A stretch of DNA of 64,000 nucleotides from Chryseobacterium indologenes (GCA_002439165.1 DJTE01000048.1:148089-212088); one strand, 5' to 3'; shown: positions 1 through 9,251, counted from the first letter of the stretch. Notes: a model not told the origin generated them from the letters alone. Translations and numbers: made by a program.

Positions 1-1358
1 AGGAATTACCGGATCCTATCACAAGAATGTCCTGGGATAACTATCTGACAATTTCTCCAAAAGACGCGGAAAAGTTCGCTATTGATAACGATCTTAATGC
101 AAGAATGCAGCTGGACGGTTCTATTGTGAACCTTACGGTAAACGGAGTAACGATAAAAGATGTTCCTGTATTCATCCAACCGGGACAGGCAGAAGGATCA
201 GTAGGTCTTGCGCTTGGATACGGTAAGAAAAACTCAGGAGCAACTGCTGATACGGGCGTAAATGCTTATCCTTTATTTGACGGTTCTAACTTAGCTGTTT
301 CAGGAGTTAAGATCGAAAAAACAGGAGAAGATCACGAATTCGCAGGAATCCAGCTTCAGAATACATTAATGGGCCGTTATGAGATCGCTAAAGAAGTTCC
401 TTTGGCAGATTACCTAAACGTAGCATTTGATGATGAACATAATGGATGGAATAAGCCATTGGAATATCACACCATCAGTGGAGCACTTCCGGCAAGAAAG
501 ATTGACCTTTGGGATGCTTTCGACGATACAGATGGTCCTCACTTCAACTTATCTATCGACTTGAACTCCTGTACGGGTTGCGGAGCATGTATTATTGCTT
601 GTCAGGCTGAGAACAACGTTCCTGTTGTAGGTAAAGAAGAAATCAGAATGTCCAGAGATATGTATTGGTTAAGAATCGACCGTTACTATTCTTCAAAACA
701 AAAAGTAGAGGTATACGAAGGATTGAAAGATGGACTGGCTGTACCGGAATTATACGGCACTGCATTCAATAAAGAAGGAGGAGCCTTAAACCACCCGGCA
801 GACAATCCTGATGTGATCTTCCAGCCGGTAATGTGTCAGCACTGTAACCACGCTCCTTGTGAAACAGTATGTCCCGTAGCGGCTACTTCACACGGTAAGC
901 AGGGGCAGAACCATATGGCTTACAACAGATGTATCGGTACCAGATATTGTGCCAACAACTGTCCGTATAAAGTAAGACGTTTCAACTGGTTTACATATAA
1001 CCTTAACGACAAGTTCGATTTCAATATGAATAACGATCTTGGAAGAATGGTACTTAACCCGGATGTAGTGGTAAGAACCAGAGGGGTAATGGAGAAATGT
1101 TCTATGTGTATCCAAATGACTCAGACAACTATTCTTGAAGCTAAGAAAGAAGGACGAAAAGTGAAAGCCGGAGAATTCCAGACAGCTTGTTCTAAAGCTT
1201 GTTCTACCGGAGCAATGACTTTTGGAGACATGAATGACAAAGAATCTGAAGTTAGAGAATTGTACTCCAGCAACAGAAGATATTATTTACTAGAGGAGAT
1301 CGGAACCAAGCCAAACGTGTTCTATCACACTAAAGTAAGAAACAGAGTAGAAAAATAA
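1..1358 (+). CDS. actB: ActB, iron-sulfur subunit of alternative complex III (3' part)
   Basis: C-terminal part of the ActB subunit of the quinol:cytochrome c oxidoreductase called alternative complex III. The reading frame is open to the left edge (codons run from base 3), so the N-terminal molybdopterin-oxidoreductase-like part lies outside. Visible here is the ferredoxin-like half with four cysteine clusters: CTGCGACIIAC (about 571-603), CQHCNHAPCETVCP (about 835-875), CIGTRYCANNCP (about 931-966), and a last set built from CSMC (about 1099) and CSKAC (about 1189). These would bind the [4Fe-4S]/[3Fe-4S] clusters that pass electrons from quinol to the haem subunits. The gene heads a tightly packed run with actC, actD, actE and actF, which makes the identification firm. 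The ATG at 27 is an internal Met, not the start. Confidence 0.95.
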   Translation, partial: ELPDPITRMSWDNYLTISPKDAEKFAIDNDLNARMQLDGSIVNLTVNGVTIKDVPVFIQPGQAEGSVGLALGYGKKNSGATADTGVNAYPLFDGSNLAVSGVKIEKTGEDHEFAGIQLQNTLMGRYEIAKEVPLADYLNVAFDDEHNGWNKPLEYHTISGALPARKIDLWDAFDDTDGPHFNLSIDLNSCTGCGACIIACQAENNVPVVGKEEIRMSRDMYWLRIDRYYSSKQKVEVYEGLKDGLAVPELYGTAFNKEGGALNHPADNPDVIFQPVMCQHCNHAPCETVCPVAATSHGKQGQNHMAYNRCIGTRYCANNCPYKVRRFNWFTYNLNDKFDFNMNNDLGRMVLNPDVVVRTRGVMEKCSMCIQMTQTTILEAKKEGRKVKAGEFQTACSKACSTGAMTFGDMNDKESEVRELYSSNRRYYLLEEIGTKPNVFYHTKVRNRVEK

Positions 1359-1383
1359 AGTTTAAATAATAAATAGGTAAAAA

Positions 1384-2781
1384 ATGTCAGGACATTACGA
1401 AGCTCCGATAAGGGAACCTCTAATTATTGGTCACAAAACTTATCACGATATCACAGAAGATATTGCACGACCTATCGAAGAAAGAGCAGGTAAATTATGG
1501 TGGATCTCATTATATGCTGCCTTAGTTCTATTCATCTATGGATTCGGGTGTATCGCTTATACTATCGGAACAGGTATTGGAGCATGGGGGCTTAACAGAA
1601 CTATTAACTGGGGTTGGGATATTACCAACTTCGTATGGTGGGTAGGTATCGGTCACGCCGGGACCCTAATCTCCGCAGTATTATTATTATTTAGACAGAG
1701 ATGGAGAATGTCTGTAAACAGATCTGCAGAGGCGATGACGATCTTTGCGGTTGTACAGGCAGCGATCTTCCCTGTAATTCACATGGGTAGAGTTTGGGTA
1801 GGATATTGGGTATTCCCTTTACCAAACCAGTTCGGTTCTCTTTGGGGGAACTTCAACTCTCCTCTACTTTGGGACGTATTTGCAATCTCTACGTATTTCT
1901 CAGTATCAACAGTATTCTGGTTCATGGGACTGATCCCTGACTTTGCAATGATCAGAGACAGAGCGAAAACTCCGTGGACTAAAAAGATCTATACATTCCT
2001 TGCATTCGGTTGGGGTGGTAAAGCAAAACACTGGCAAAGATTCGAAGAACTTTCTTTGGTTCTTGCAGGTTTGGCAACGCCTCTTGTATTCTCAGTACAC
2101 ACTACCGTATCTTTTGACTTCGCAACTTCGGTTATTAAAGGATGGCACTCTACAATTTACCCTCCTTACTTCGTTGCCGGTGCGATCTTCTCAGGATTCG
2201 CAATGGTACAGACCCTTTTGTTGGTTGCAAGAAAAGTGTGTCACCTGGAAGATTATATTACTATGTATCATATCGAAATTATGAACATCGTAATCATCTT
2301 AACCGGTGGTATGGTAACGGTGGCTTATGCTACTGAATATTTCATCGGATGGTATTCCGGATCAAGATTTGAAGACTTTACTTATCTTTCTCCAGGTGCT
2401 GCTGTTGGACCTTACTGGTGGGCTTTCTGGTCACTGATTATCTGTAACCTTGTAGTTCCGGCTTCATTCTGGTTCAAGAGACTAAGAACGAACATTATCT
2501 GGACTTTCATCGTTGCATTGATCATCAACATCGGTATGTGGTTTGAGCGTTTTGATATCATCGTTATCAACCTTTCAAGAGACTACTTACCAGGATCATG
2601 GACTATGTTTAAGCCGACGATCATTGATGTGGGTGTATACTTAGGAACAATCGGATTCTTCTCTGTATTATTCTTATTATATGCGAGAACATTCCCTGTA
2701 ATTGCACAGGCCGAATTAAAATCGATTTTGAAAATCTCAGGTGAAACTTATAAAGCAAAAGAAGGAGATGAGCACCACTAA
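1384..2781 (+). CDS. actC: ActC, NrfD-like membrane subunit of alternative complex III
   Basis: Integral membrane protein of 465 residues in the NrfD/PsrC family, the quinol-binding membrane anchor of alternative complex III. The N-terminus is a soluble stretch (about 45 residues, REPLIIGHKTYHDITEDI). It is followed by about ten hydrophobic helices rich in Trp, Tyr and Phe, including a segment with HMGRVWVGYWVFPLPN. The gene follows actB by 25 bases. Its last codons overlap the actD start (ATG at 2768), which points to translational coupling. Length and position match the family in other Bacteroidota. Confidence 0.95.
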   Translation: MSGHYEAPIREPLIIGHKTYHDITEDIARPIEERAGKLWWISLYAALVLFIYGFGCIAYTIGTGIGAWGLNRTINWGWDITNFVWWVGIGHAGTLISAVLLLFRQRWRMSVNRSAEAMTIFAVVQAAIFPVIHMGRVWVGYWVFPLPNQFGSLWGNFNSPLLWDVFAISTYFSVSTVFWFMGLIPDFAMIRDRAKTPWTKKIYTFLAFGWGGKAKHWQRFEELSLVLAGLATPLVFSVHTTVSFDFATSVIKGWHSTIYPPYFVAGAIFSGFAMVQTLLLVARKVCHLEDYITMYHIEIMNIVIILTGGMVTVAYATEYFIGWYSGSRFEDFTYLSPGAAVGPYWWAFWSLIICNLVVPASFWFKRLRTNIIWTFIVALIINIGMWFERFDIIVINLSRDYLPGSWTMFKPTIIDVGVYLGTIGFFSVLFLLYARTFPVIAQAELKSILKISGETYKAKEGDEHH

Positions 2782-3289
2782 AATTGTATACGGACTTTAT
2801 GCTGACGACGACGATTTAATGAACGGCGTTAAAGCATTCAACGATAAAGGAATCAAAATAAACGAGGTTTATACTCCGTTTCCGGTTCACGGACTTGACA
2901 AAGCTTTAGGGTTAAAGAAAACCAGAATTTCTGATGCCGCATTTATATATGCGCTTTACGGAGTAACGATTGGTGCTACTATAACCTGGTATGTAATGAA
3001 CCATGACTGGCCTCAGAATATCGGTGGTAAACCGGCTTTTGACTGGGGACACAATATGCCTGCATTCGTAGTTCCAATGTTTGAATTAATGGTATTCTGT
3101 GCCGCTCACATGATGTCTTTAACCTTCCTGGTTAGAAACAAAATGTATCCGGGAGCTCCGGCTCAGAACCCAGATCCAAGAACTACCGATGACAAGTTTC
3201 TGATGGAATTTGTAACTGATGATGTAGAATCTGTAAAACAGTTGCTTATTGAAACCGGAGTTGAAGAAATAACTGTTAAAGATGCTTAA
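2768..3289 (+). CDS. actD: ActD, DUF3341 membrane subunit of alternative complex III
   Basis: Protein of 173 residues of the DUF3341 family, a small subunit of alternative complex III with two membrane helices (around residues 58-80 and 95-120). The start is the ATG at 2768, which sits inside the end of actC and is preceded by AAGGAG. The Met at 2741 lies in actC coding sequence and would add only a charged tail from the wrong frame. The opening MSTTKIVYGLYADDDD is typical of the family. The C-terminal 50 residues are soluble and acidic. The stop at 3287-3289 touches the actE start. Confidence 0.93.
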   Translation: MSTTKIVYGLYADDDDLMNGVKAFNDKGIKINEVYTPFPVHGLDKALGLKKTRISDAAFIYALYGVTIGATITWYVMNHDWPQNIGGKPAFDWGHNMPAFVVPMFELMVFCAAHMMSLTFLVRNKMYPGAPAQNPDPRTTDDKFLMEFVTDDVESVKQLLIETGVEEITVKDA

Positions 3290-3290
3290 A

Positions 3291-3983
3291 ATGAAAAAGA
3301 ACGTATTAAGAATTACAGCAGTTTTAGGTTTAACAACCGTTTTACTTAACTCTTGCGGACCAAAAGAAAATACACCATTAGTATATTTCCCGGATATGTA
3401 TTTTCCTGTAGCTTACGATCCATTGATGAAAGCTGAGGATGCCTATTCCGATCATGAAAATGAAATTCCTGCTTTCGTTAAAAACAACGGAGCAACCGGG
3501 CTTTCTCCGGTAGAAGGAACCGTAGCTCAGAACAAAGACGGAGTTTTTGAAGAAAGTCTTTTACCTAAAAATGTTGACGAGTACAACGCAGGGTATGACG
3601 CTTCCAAAAAAATTGCTGCCTCACCTTTGAATCCTGCCAATGCAGAAAAAGATATCGAAAGAGGAAAGTTCTTATTTGAGCGTACCTGTGCAGCTTGTCA
3701 CGGTACAGGAGGAGACGGACAGGGACCAATAGTACAGAGCGGAGCCTATTCAGGAGTTCCAAACTATGCAGACAGAGAAATCACTGTAGGATCTGTTCAT
3801 TATGTATTAACTAACGGTAGAAACGCGATGGGGTCTTATGCAGGACAGCTGAACCCTGGTGACCGATGGAGAGTAGCCATGTATGTGATGAATGCTTTCA
3901 AAAAAGGAGCAGCAGCACCGGCAGCCGCTACGGCAACTCCAGCAGCAGCGAAAACTGAAACGACTACCGAAACTAAAAAATAA
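3291..3983 (+). CDS. actE: ActE, monohaem cytochrome c lipoprotein of alternative complex III
   Basis: Protein of 230 residues. It begins with a lipoprotein signal ending in the lipobox LLNSC (Cys 22), so it should be tethered to the periplasmic side of the inner membrane. A single haem-c site, CAACH, lies near residue 132 and is followed by GTGGDGQGP, as in class I cytochromes c; the likely Met ligand is in the NAMGSY segment. The C-terminal 25 residues are a low-complexity Ala/Thr/Lys tail. I chose ATG 3291 over ATG 3282 because it gives a clean Lys-Lys signal peptide. Its role is to take electrons from the ActB clusters toward a terminal oxidase. Confidence 0.93.
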   Translation: MKKNVLRITAVLGLTTVLLNSCGPKENTPLVYFPDMYFPVAYDPLMKAEDAYSDHENEIPAFVKNNGATGLSPVEGTVAQNKDGVFEESLLPKNVDEYNAGYDASKKIAASPLNPANAEKDIERGKFLFERTCAACHGTGGDGQGPIVQSGAYSGVPNYADREITVGSVHYVLTNGRNAMGSYAGQLNPGDRWRVAMYVMNAFKKGAAAPAAATATPAAAKTETTTETKK

Positions 3984-3991
3984 GAAAAGAA

Positions 3992-5323
3992 ATGTATAGT
4001 TTTTCACCAAAATTAAAATCAACTTCTATAATACTTCTTGTTGTAGGTTTAATTCTATTCGGTGCCGGTTATTTCATGAACCATGGTCTGGATGATGTTA
4101 AAATTGGAGAAATGATGGAAGCTGTTCATGCTTCAGGTCATACTGCCCCTACGCATTCAAGTGAAATGGTAGGTCCACAGGATCACCAGGCTCATTTGGA
4201 GCATGCTAAAATGCAGGTTCACAACCAGCCTTTAGCTTCTCTTCACTTTGTGGCTGTATTTTTCTTTGGAGTAAGCTGTGCGGTACTGTTTTTCTACTGT
4301 ATTCAGCACGCTGCACATGCAGGTTGGCCAATTATTATTACAAGAGTAATGGAGGCTATTGCTTCTTTTATTCCTTACGGAGGTGCTATTCTGATTATCA
4401 TGATGATTCTGAATATCACTCATAACGGACACCTTTTCCACTGGATGGATCCGGCTTTAACAGATCCTAAAGATGCTCACTTCGATGTGATCCTGTTTGA
4501 AAAGAAGAAATTCTTAAATATCCCTTTCTATGCAGTAAGAACTCTGATCTATGTAATCGGTGCTTCTTTCTTCGCCTGGAAACTTAAAGCTCAGTCTAAG
4601 AAAGTAGACGAAACCAAGTCTAAAGTAGAGTATCAGATGCTTTACAGATGGTCCGTAGGTTACATTGCATTCTTCGGATTTGCTTCTGCAGCATGGGCTT
4701 GGGACTGGTTGATGTCTATTGACCCTCACTGGTATTCTACCATGTATATCTGGTATTCTATGGTGAGCTGCCTTTCAAGTGGTATTGCGGTAATCATTCT
4801 TTTAAGTGTTTATCTTAAGAAAAACGGTTTCCTTCCACAGTTCAATGATAACCACTTACACGATTTAGGAGTATTCCTTTTCGCTACAAGTATGCTTTGG
4901 ACGTATACATGGTTTGCACAGTTCATGCTTTACTGGTATGCCAACGTTCCGGAAGAGGTGAACTACTTCTTCGGAAGATTCCAGCACTACTCTCCTACTT
5001 TCTTACCAATGCTGATCATCAACTTCTTATTACCGTTATTGGTATTAGTAAGCAGCAGCATCAAGAGAAATTACAAAGTAGTAACAACAATGGCTGTTGT
5101 AGTTATTTTAGGACACATTCTGGACTACTTCAACATGGTAATGCCTGGAACGGTAGGACCATACTGGAAAACTCCTGAAGTATTCCTGTTAATCCTGGGA
5201 GCTGTTCTGTTTGTTGTCGGATTATTTATGTTTACTGTACTTTCAGCTTTATCCAAACTGAAGTTGATTCCTACAGGAAACCCATTCTTACACGAATCTG
5301 AAATTTACGAGTATCCTTTCTAA
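3992..5323 (+). CDS. actF: ActF, second NrfD-like membrane subunit of alternative complex III
   Basis: Integral membrane protein of 443 residues, the ActF subunit. It has a first helix at about residues 10-28, then a His-rich loop (HASGHTAPTHSS and the region after it), then about nine more helices. The segment WAWDWLMSIDPHWYSTMY is characteristic of ActF. The subunit probably contributes to quinol binding or proton translocation together with ActC. It is the last gene of the run, 8 bases after actE, and is followed by a strong terminator at 5346-5380. Confidence 0.93.
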   Translation: MYSFSPKLKSTSIILLVVGLILFGAGYFMNHGLDDVKIGEMMEAVHASGHTAPTHSSEMVGPQDHQAHLEHAKMQVHNQPLASLHFVAVFFFGVSCAVLFFYCIQHAAHAGWPIIITRVMEAIASFIPYGGAILIIMMILNITHNGHLFHWMDPALTDPKDAHFDVILFEKKKFLNIPFYAVRTLIYVIGASFFAWKLKAQSKKVDETKSKVEYQMLYRWSVGYIAFFGFASAAWAWDWLMSIDPHWYSTMYIWYSMVSCLSSGIAVIILLSVYLKKNGFLPQFNDNHLHDLGVFLFATSMLWTYTWFAQFMLYWYANVPEEVNYFFGRFQHYSPTFLPMLIINFLLPLLVLVSSSIKRNYKVVTTMAVVVILGHILDYFNMVMPGTVGPYWKTPEVFLLILGAVLFVVGLFMFTVLSALSKLKLIPTGNPFLHESEIYEYPF

Positions 5324-5345
5324 GGATTCTGTAACAGAAATAAAG

Positions 5346-5380
5346 AAAAAAAGACTGATTGTAATGATCAGTCTTTTTTT
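5346..5380 (+). terminator. Rho-independent terminator of the act operon
   Basis: The stem AAAGACTGAT pairs with ATCAGTCTTT around a short loop and is followed by a run of seven T. It lies 22 bases after the actF stop, so the act transcript should end here. Confidence 0.9.
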
Positions 5381-5460
5381 ATGCGCCAAAGTCATCAGGC
5401 AACCATTCTGAAATTTGTACGTCTATAAAGAAGAGCAAACCATTAAAACAACTTCCTATT

Positions 5461-6483
5461 ATGAAAACAAAATTTTTACTTTATTCCGTATTTATATTTC
5501 TATTCAGCTTCATCAGGGCACAGACCATTACTTTCGTTTCCGAAAAAACAAATGCACCTCTTCCAAAGGTTTCAGTATTTGGTAAAGACGGGAGTATTCT
5601 CGCCTACTCAGATATTGATGGAAAGATTGATAAAAAAGCATTGAGTCCGGATCAGGAAAAATTTCAGCTGGTATATAATAATTTTCCGGTTGCCACTCTT
5701 TCGTATGGCGATTTCAGTCAGGAGACAATCAAAATCAACGATCAGGTAAAAGAGATCGAAACCGTGGTGATCAAAAACACGAAACCGGCAAAATATATTT
5801 TCATTAAAGGAAACTTCAATGCCTACGTAACTGTCAATAATAAACTTAACAGCTATGCAGACGGTGTAGCCACCTACATTTTCGATAATAAAACAAAGAA
5901 ACTGAAAAGCGCCAATGTTGAACAGTACAGAGTCTTCAGGCTGACGGATGCCAAAAATGAAAAAAAACAGACCGCATCCTGGGATTACGGAAATTCCCTT
6001 CAGATTCCAAAGCTTAAAAATGTAGGAAACCCCGAAGAATACAAAACAAAGAAAAATACCGTAAAAGAACTGAAAGGAGACCGTAAAGATCAGATTGAAG
6101 TAACAGGTCAGGCTCTCCAGGAAAAAGAATTTTCACTATTCGGATTCAGATTCTTTGATATCAGAACCATCCTTAATATGTCTTTTGAAAAAGATTCAGA
6201 AAAAAACCTGCGAGACTTTTTAGAATACAACGAAGTAGGCTTTATAAAGCTGAAACATAAAAGTGAGCCGGATTATACACAGATCATCCTTTACAACAAT
6301 TTCTATCCTACCGAAATGAGTTTTAACAATGATGATGATATTGAAAAAGTAAAATTCAGAAACAATCAGAGTAATTATAAGACTTCCTTCTGGAAAGAGC
6401 CTTCATTTCCTAACATGCAGACGATTTTCAGTTCATTCTTTAAAGACGACCTGAAAGAACAGGAAAACAGAACAGAAAAATAA
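5461..6483 (+). CDS. Secreted protein of unknown function with carboxypeptidase-regulatory-like N-terminus
   Basis: Protein of 340 residues with a signal peptide ending near FIRAQ (cleavage around residue 20-21). The next 75 residues (TITFVSEKTNAPLPKVSVFG, then a YSDIDGKIDKKAL segment) resemble the CarboxypepD_reg-like beta-sandwich of Bacteroidota exported proteins. The rest is charged and soluble and contains no motif I recognise. It stands alone between the act terminator and a lipoprotein gene. Likely periplasmic or outer-membrane associated; function unknown. Confidence 0.75.
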   Translation: MKTKFLLYSVFIFLFSFIRAQTITFVSEKTNAPLPKVSVFGKDGSILAYSDIDGKIDKKALSPDQEKFQLVYNNFPVATLSYGDFSQETIKINDQVKEIETVVIKNTKPAKYIFIKGNFNAYVTVNNKLNSYADGVATYIFDNKTKKLKSANVEQYRVFRLTDAKNEKKQTASWDYGNSLQIPKLKNVGNPEEYKTKKNTVKELKGDRKDQIEVTGQALQEKEFSLFGFRFFDIRTILNMSFEKDSEKNLRDFLEYNEVGFIKLKHKSEPDYTQIILYNNFYPTEMSFNNDDDIEKVKFRNNQSNYKTSFWKEPSFPNMQTIFSSFFKDDLKEQENRTEK

Positions 6484-6566
6484 TTTCAAAAGAACATTAA
6501 AAGAACCCATAAATTCAAAAAACTGACAAAACGAAAATAAAAATCCACTATTAATAAAGGTTTTAC

Positions 6567-6574
6567 TAAATTTG
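6567..6574 (+). promoter_or_regulatory. Possible -7 promoter element for the lipoprotein-apt pair
   Basis: TAAATTTG matches the Bacteroidota -7 consensus TAnnTTTG and lies 18 bases before the ATG at 6592. I see no convincing -33 TTTG at the right distance, so this is only a partial match. Confidence 0.4.
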
Positions 6575-6591
6575 CAACAAACCAAATAAAA

Positions 6592-7785
6592 ATGAAAAAG
6601 TTTTCTTTTCTACTTGTTTTCAGTTTGTTGCTGTTTACGGCATGCAAAAAAGATCATGTAGATGCTACGAATACTAAAACGCTGCAGTCAAGTATCAATG
6701 ATATGACTTCCAGCCTTTCAACGATTAACCAGATCAAATTCAATGAAGCGCTGTACATTCTGAAGACCTTTGGTGTAGAAGCAGAAGGTGATGTGGAGGA
6801 ACTTAAAGCACTGGGAAAACTTATCGACGGTAAAAAAGTACCGGAGATTCTGGAAATGGCTGACGGAGTAGCCCGGAAAAACGGTATTGAATGGGCAAGT
6901 ACAGCTCCGCCGTCTCTTGGAGAAATGAATATCTTCGGCGATGATAAGGCAAAAGAAACAGATGCTAATGACGTAAAAGCAGGTTCACTGGCTATTACGG
7001 CAAATCCTACGGGAGATGACGGAAGAGGAGCTCCTACTGCGATCCAGATTGTTCCGAGATTGGTAGATGCTTCAGGAAAGCCTGTTTCATTCACCGGAGC
7101 GGGGCTTGAGACAACATTGGAAGTATTCAGCAACGGAGTAAAGCTTTCTACGGCCAAAAACCTGATGCAGGATAATAATTTCAAAGGATTTAACCTGAAA
7201 TTCTCGTCTATTCCGGCTGGAAAAGTCGTGGACAATAAAATAGACATTACGGTTTCTGTAAAAACAACTGCCAAAACTTTCAAAATGTCTAAGATCGGAC
7301 TTGAGGTAAATCCATCCGCTCTTAAAGTGCCAGCTGCTCCAAAAACAGATTCCACAGCCATCACCCAGGATCCTACTGCTGTAATTGATCCTAATACGCC
7401 TGCTTCCGGAACTTCCACAGACCCCGGTACAGCACCGGCAACACCGGCAACCCCTAAACAGCCTGCTGCTGATCCGAAAAATACAGTAAGCAAATTCTTA
7501 AGCAATGTAAGTTCGCAAAACCTTAAGGCAGCTTATGATGCCTCCAACAATCCGGGATGGGGAAGCTATGAATCTTTCTCCAATCCTAATTCAGGATTCG
7601 GGGCCGTGAAAAACGTAAGTGTAAAAAACATCAGCACCAACGGAACAACAGCCAATAGTGCCAGTGTAAATGCTACTTATGACGTAACGGATAAAAACGG
7701 AAAAACAACTTCACTGAAGGTGACTTTCGGACTTAAAAACGTAAACGGAGACTGGAAAATTTCCAGCTATAAAATAAATCCATAA
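6592..7785 (+). CDS. Lipoprotein with low-complexity linker and C-terminal NTF2-like domain
   Basis: Protein of 397 residues with a lipoprotein signal (LLLFTACKKD, lipid Cys near residue 19). Residues about 20-240 form a soluble domain I do not recognise. Residues about 245-300 are a Pro/Ala/Thr/Asp-rich linker. The last 100 residues (from NTVSKFLSNVSSQNLKAAYD to the C-terminal WKISSYKINP) look like a small NTF2/DUF4878-type domain. The gene ends directly against the apt start codon (stop 7783-7785, ATG 7786), so the two are probably co-transcribed. The link to purine salvage is unexplained. A long open frame on the opposite strand inside this gene is a codon-usage shadow. Confidence 0.8.
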   Translation: MKKFSFLLVFSLLLFTACKKDHVDATNTKTLQSSINDMTSSLSTINQIKFNEALYILKTFGVEAEGDVEELKALGKLIDGKKVPEILEMADGVARKNGIEWASTAPPSLGEMNIFGDDKAKETDANDVKAGSLAITANPTGDDGRGAPTAIQIVPRLVDASGKPVSFTGAGLETTLEVFSNGVKLSTAKNLMQDNNFKGFNLKFSSIPAGKVVDNKIDITVSVKTTAKTFKMSKIGLEVNPSALKVPAAPKTDSTAITQDPTAVIDPNTPASGTSTDPGTAPATPATPKQPAADPKNTVSKFLSNVSSQNLKAAYDASNNPGWGSYESFSNPNSGFGAVKNVSVKNISTNGTTANSASVNATYDVTDKNGKTTSLKVTFGLKNVNGDWKISSYKINP

Positions 7786-8322
7786 ATGGCATCAGCAGAA
7801 CTGATCACAAGACTCAACGAAACCATTGAAAACATTCCGGATTTTCCTATTCCCGGAATACAGTTCAAGGATATTTCCCCTATTTTTCTGGATCCTAAAC
7901 TTTATGAGGATGTCATTGCAGAACTCGCCGCTTTCAGCAGAGGAAAAGTAGATGCCGTGTGCGGAATAGAAAGCCGCGGATATCTTTTCGGAATTGCCAT
8001 TGCAGTAGCGCTGGAAGTTCCTTTTATCCTGATCAGAAAAGCAGGAAAACTTCCCCCGCCTGTCATTTCAGAAAGTTATGATCTGGAATACGGAAGTGCC
8101 ACCATTGAAACCCGCGAAGGACAGATAAAACCGGGACAGAGAATCCTGATTCATGATGATCTTTTAGCAACGGGAGGAACCACAGAAGCAGCAGCCAAAC
8201 TGGTTGAAAAACAAGGGGCAACCGTATCTCAGTTCAGTTTCCTGATCGGACTGACCGGATTGAATGGTGATGAAAAGCTAAAAAAATTCAACGCGGAAGT
8301 TTATCACATTTTAGAATATTAA
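7786..8322 (+). CDS. apt: Adenine phosphoribosyltransferase
   Basis: Cytoplasmic purine-salvage enzyme that makes AMP and pyrophosphate from adenine and PRPP. The 178 residues match the usual length. The opening IENIPDFPIPGIQFKDISPI is the family signature, and the PRPP-binding loop ILIHDDLLATGGTT is at residues 120-133. The SRGYLFG segment (residues 63-69) is part of the substrate pocket. The ATG follows the upstream lipoprotein stop without a gap, suggesting one transcript. Confidence 0.95.
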   Translation: MASAELITRLNETIENIPDFPIPGIQFKDISPIFLDPKLYEDVIAELAAFSRGKVDAVCGIESRGYLFGIAIAVALEVPFILIRKAGKLPPPVISESYDLEYGSATIETREGQIKPGQRILIHDDLLATGGTTEAAAKLVEKQGATVSQFSFLIGLTGLNGDEKLKKFNAEVYHILEY

Positions 8323-8336
8323 ACTTTAAACCTATA

Positions 8337-8418
8337 CTTCGGCTCCGCTCCGCATGACAACGGCTGGTAACAATATAAAAGTTAATTATCAGAAAGGTCA
8401 TTCGGACCGGAGCCGATT
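8337..8418. repeat. REP-like imperfect inverted repeat
   Basis: Two arms, 8337-8358 and 8397-8418, are imperfect reverse complements (about 18 of 21 positions pair), centred on CGGCTCCG and CGGAGCCG and ending in ATGAC/GTCAT, with a 38-base spacer. The arms are much more G+C rich than the surrounding intergenic DNA. The layout resembles the small palindromic REP elements scattered through Flavobacteriia genomes. It lies just after apt and might also act as a 3' RNA structure. Confidence 0.6.
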
Positions 8419-8488
8419 CGTTTTTATGATTCACCATTGACAATTCACCTTAATTATTCAAATAAAATCAATAATACTTACAAAGTAT

Positions 8489-8519
8489 TTTGTAAATCAT
8501 TCAGAAACAATTAAATTTG
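8489..8519 (+). promoter_or_regulatory. Bacteroidota promoter for the TPR-ribH pair
   Basis: TTTG (8489-8492), 19 nt, TAAATTTG (8512-8519): a full match to the -33/-7 consensus. It ends 21 bases before the ATG at 8541. Confidence 0.75.
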
Positions 8520-8540
8520 CATTTCAATTTTTAGAAATTT

Positions 8541-9248
8541 ATGGCAAAATTGGGAAAGAATGCTCAGAATGAGCAAGAAGGTAAGGAAACCGTTGAGTTT
8601 TTCAAAGACCTTGACAGAGAAGCTTTAAACACTGAAAGATTTCTTGAAAAATATTCAAAACCTTTGGGTATTGTTTTTGGTGCTTTGGTATTGGGTGTTT
8701 TAGGATTTTTTGCTTACAAGCAGTTTGTAGTAGCTCCTAAGAACGCTGAAGCTGTAAAAAGTTTCCTTGCTGCTCAGAAAAACCTGATGGACGGGAAAGA
8801 TAAAGAAGCTTTAGGCGGGAAATCTGCAGCCAATCCTGGATTTGTAGGAACATACAACGAATATTCAAATACGGAAATAGGAAAGCTTTCAGGATACAAT
8901 GCAGGATTATTGAAATTCAAAGAAGGAAAATTCCAGGAAGCTTATGATCTTTTCGATCAGTTTTCATCTGATAATAAAACATTGATGGCCCTGAAATACG
9001 GAGCAATGGCAGATGCAAAATCCGGACTTAACAAGAATGATGAAGCATTGGCTTTATTAGACAAAGCAGCCGGAGCATCAAGTGATCCTTACACTACTTA
9101 CTATTTCACAAGAAAGGCAGGAATTGTGGCATTGGGATTAAAGAAAAATGCAGAAGCTAAAAAATACTTCTCTACTATTGATGAGAAATACCAGGATTAT
9201 GACAACGGAATGTCTGACTCCTATATAGAAATGACTAAATATTTTTAA
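8541..9248 (+). CDS. TPR-repeat protein with single membrane anchor (YfgM-like)
   Basis: Protein of 235 residues. A charged N-terminal segment of about 42 residues is followed by one membrane helix (GIVFGALVLGVLGFFAYKQF, about residues 43-62) and then helical repeats of TPR type (GLLKFKEGKFQEAYDLFDQF and similar). The arrangement resembles YfgM, an inner-membrane protein with a periplasmic TPR domain that assists envelope-protein chaperones; equivalence is an inference. The gene is 3 bases upstream of ribH and shares a strong promoter with it. Confidence 0.8.
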   Translation: MAKLGKNAQNEQEGKETVEFFKDLDREALNTERFLEKYSKPLGIVFGALVLGVLGFFAYKQFVVAPKNAEAVKSFLAAQKNLMDGKDKEALGGKSAANPGFVGTYNEYSNTEIGKLSGYNAGLLKFKEGKFQEAYDLFDQFSSDNKTLMALKYGAMADAKSGLNKNDEALALLDKAAGASSDPYTTYYFTRKAGIVALGLKKNAEAKKYFSTIDEKYQDYDNGMSDSYIEMTKYF

Positions 9249-9251
9249 AAA

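Noticed and set aside
6654..7505. Long open frame of 283 codons on the minus strand
   Set aside because: It lies wholly inside the plus-strand lipoprotein gene, has low-complexity Ser/Ala/Val-rich sequence with no family features, and arises from the codon bias of the real gene.
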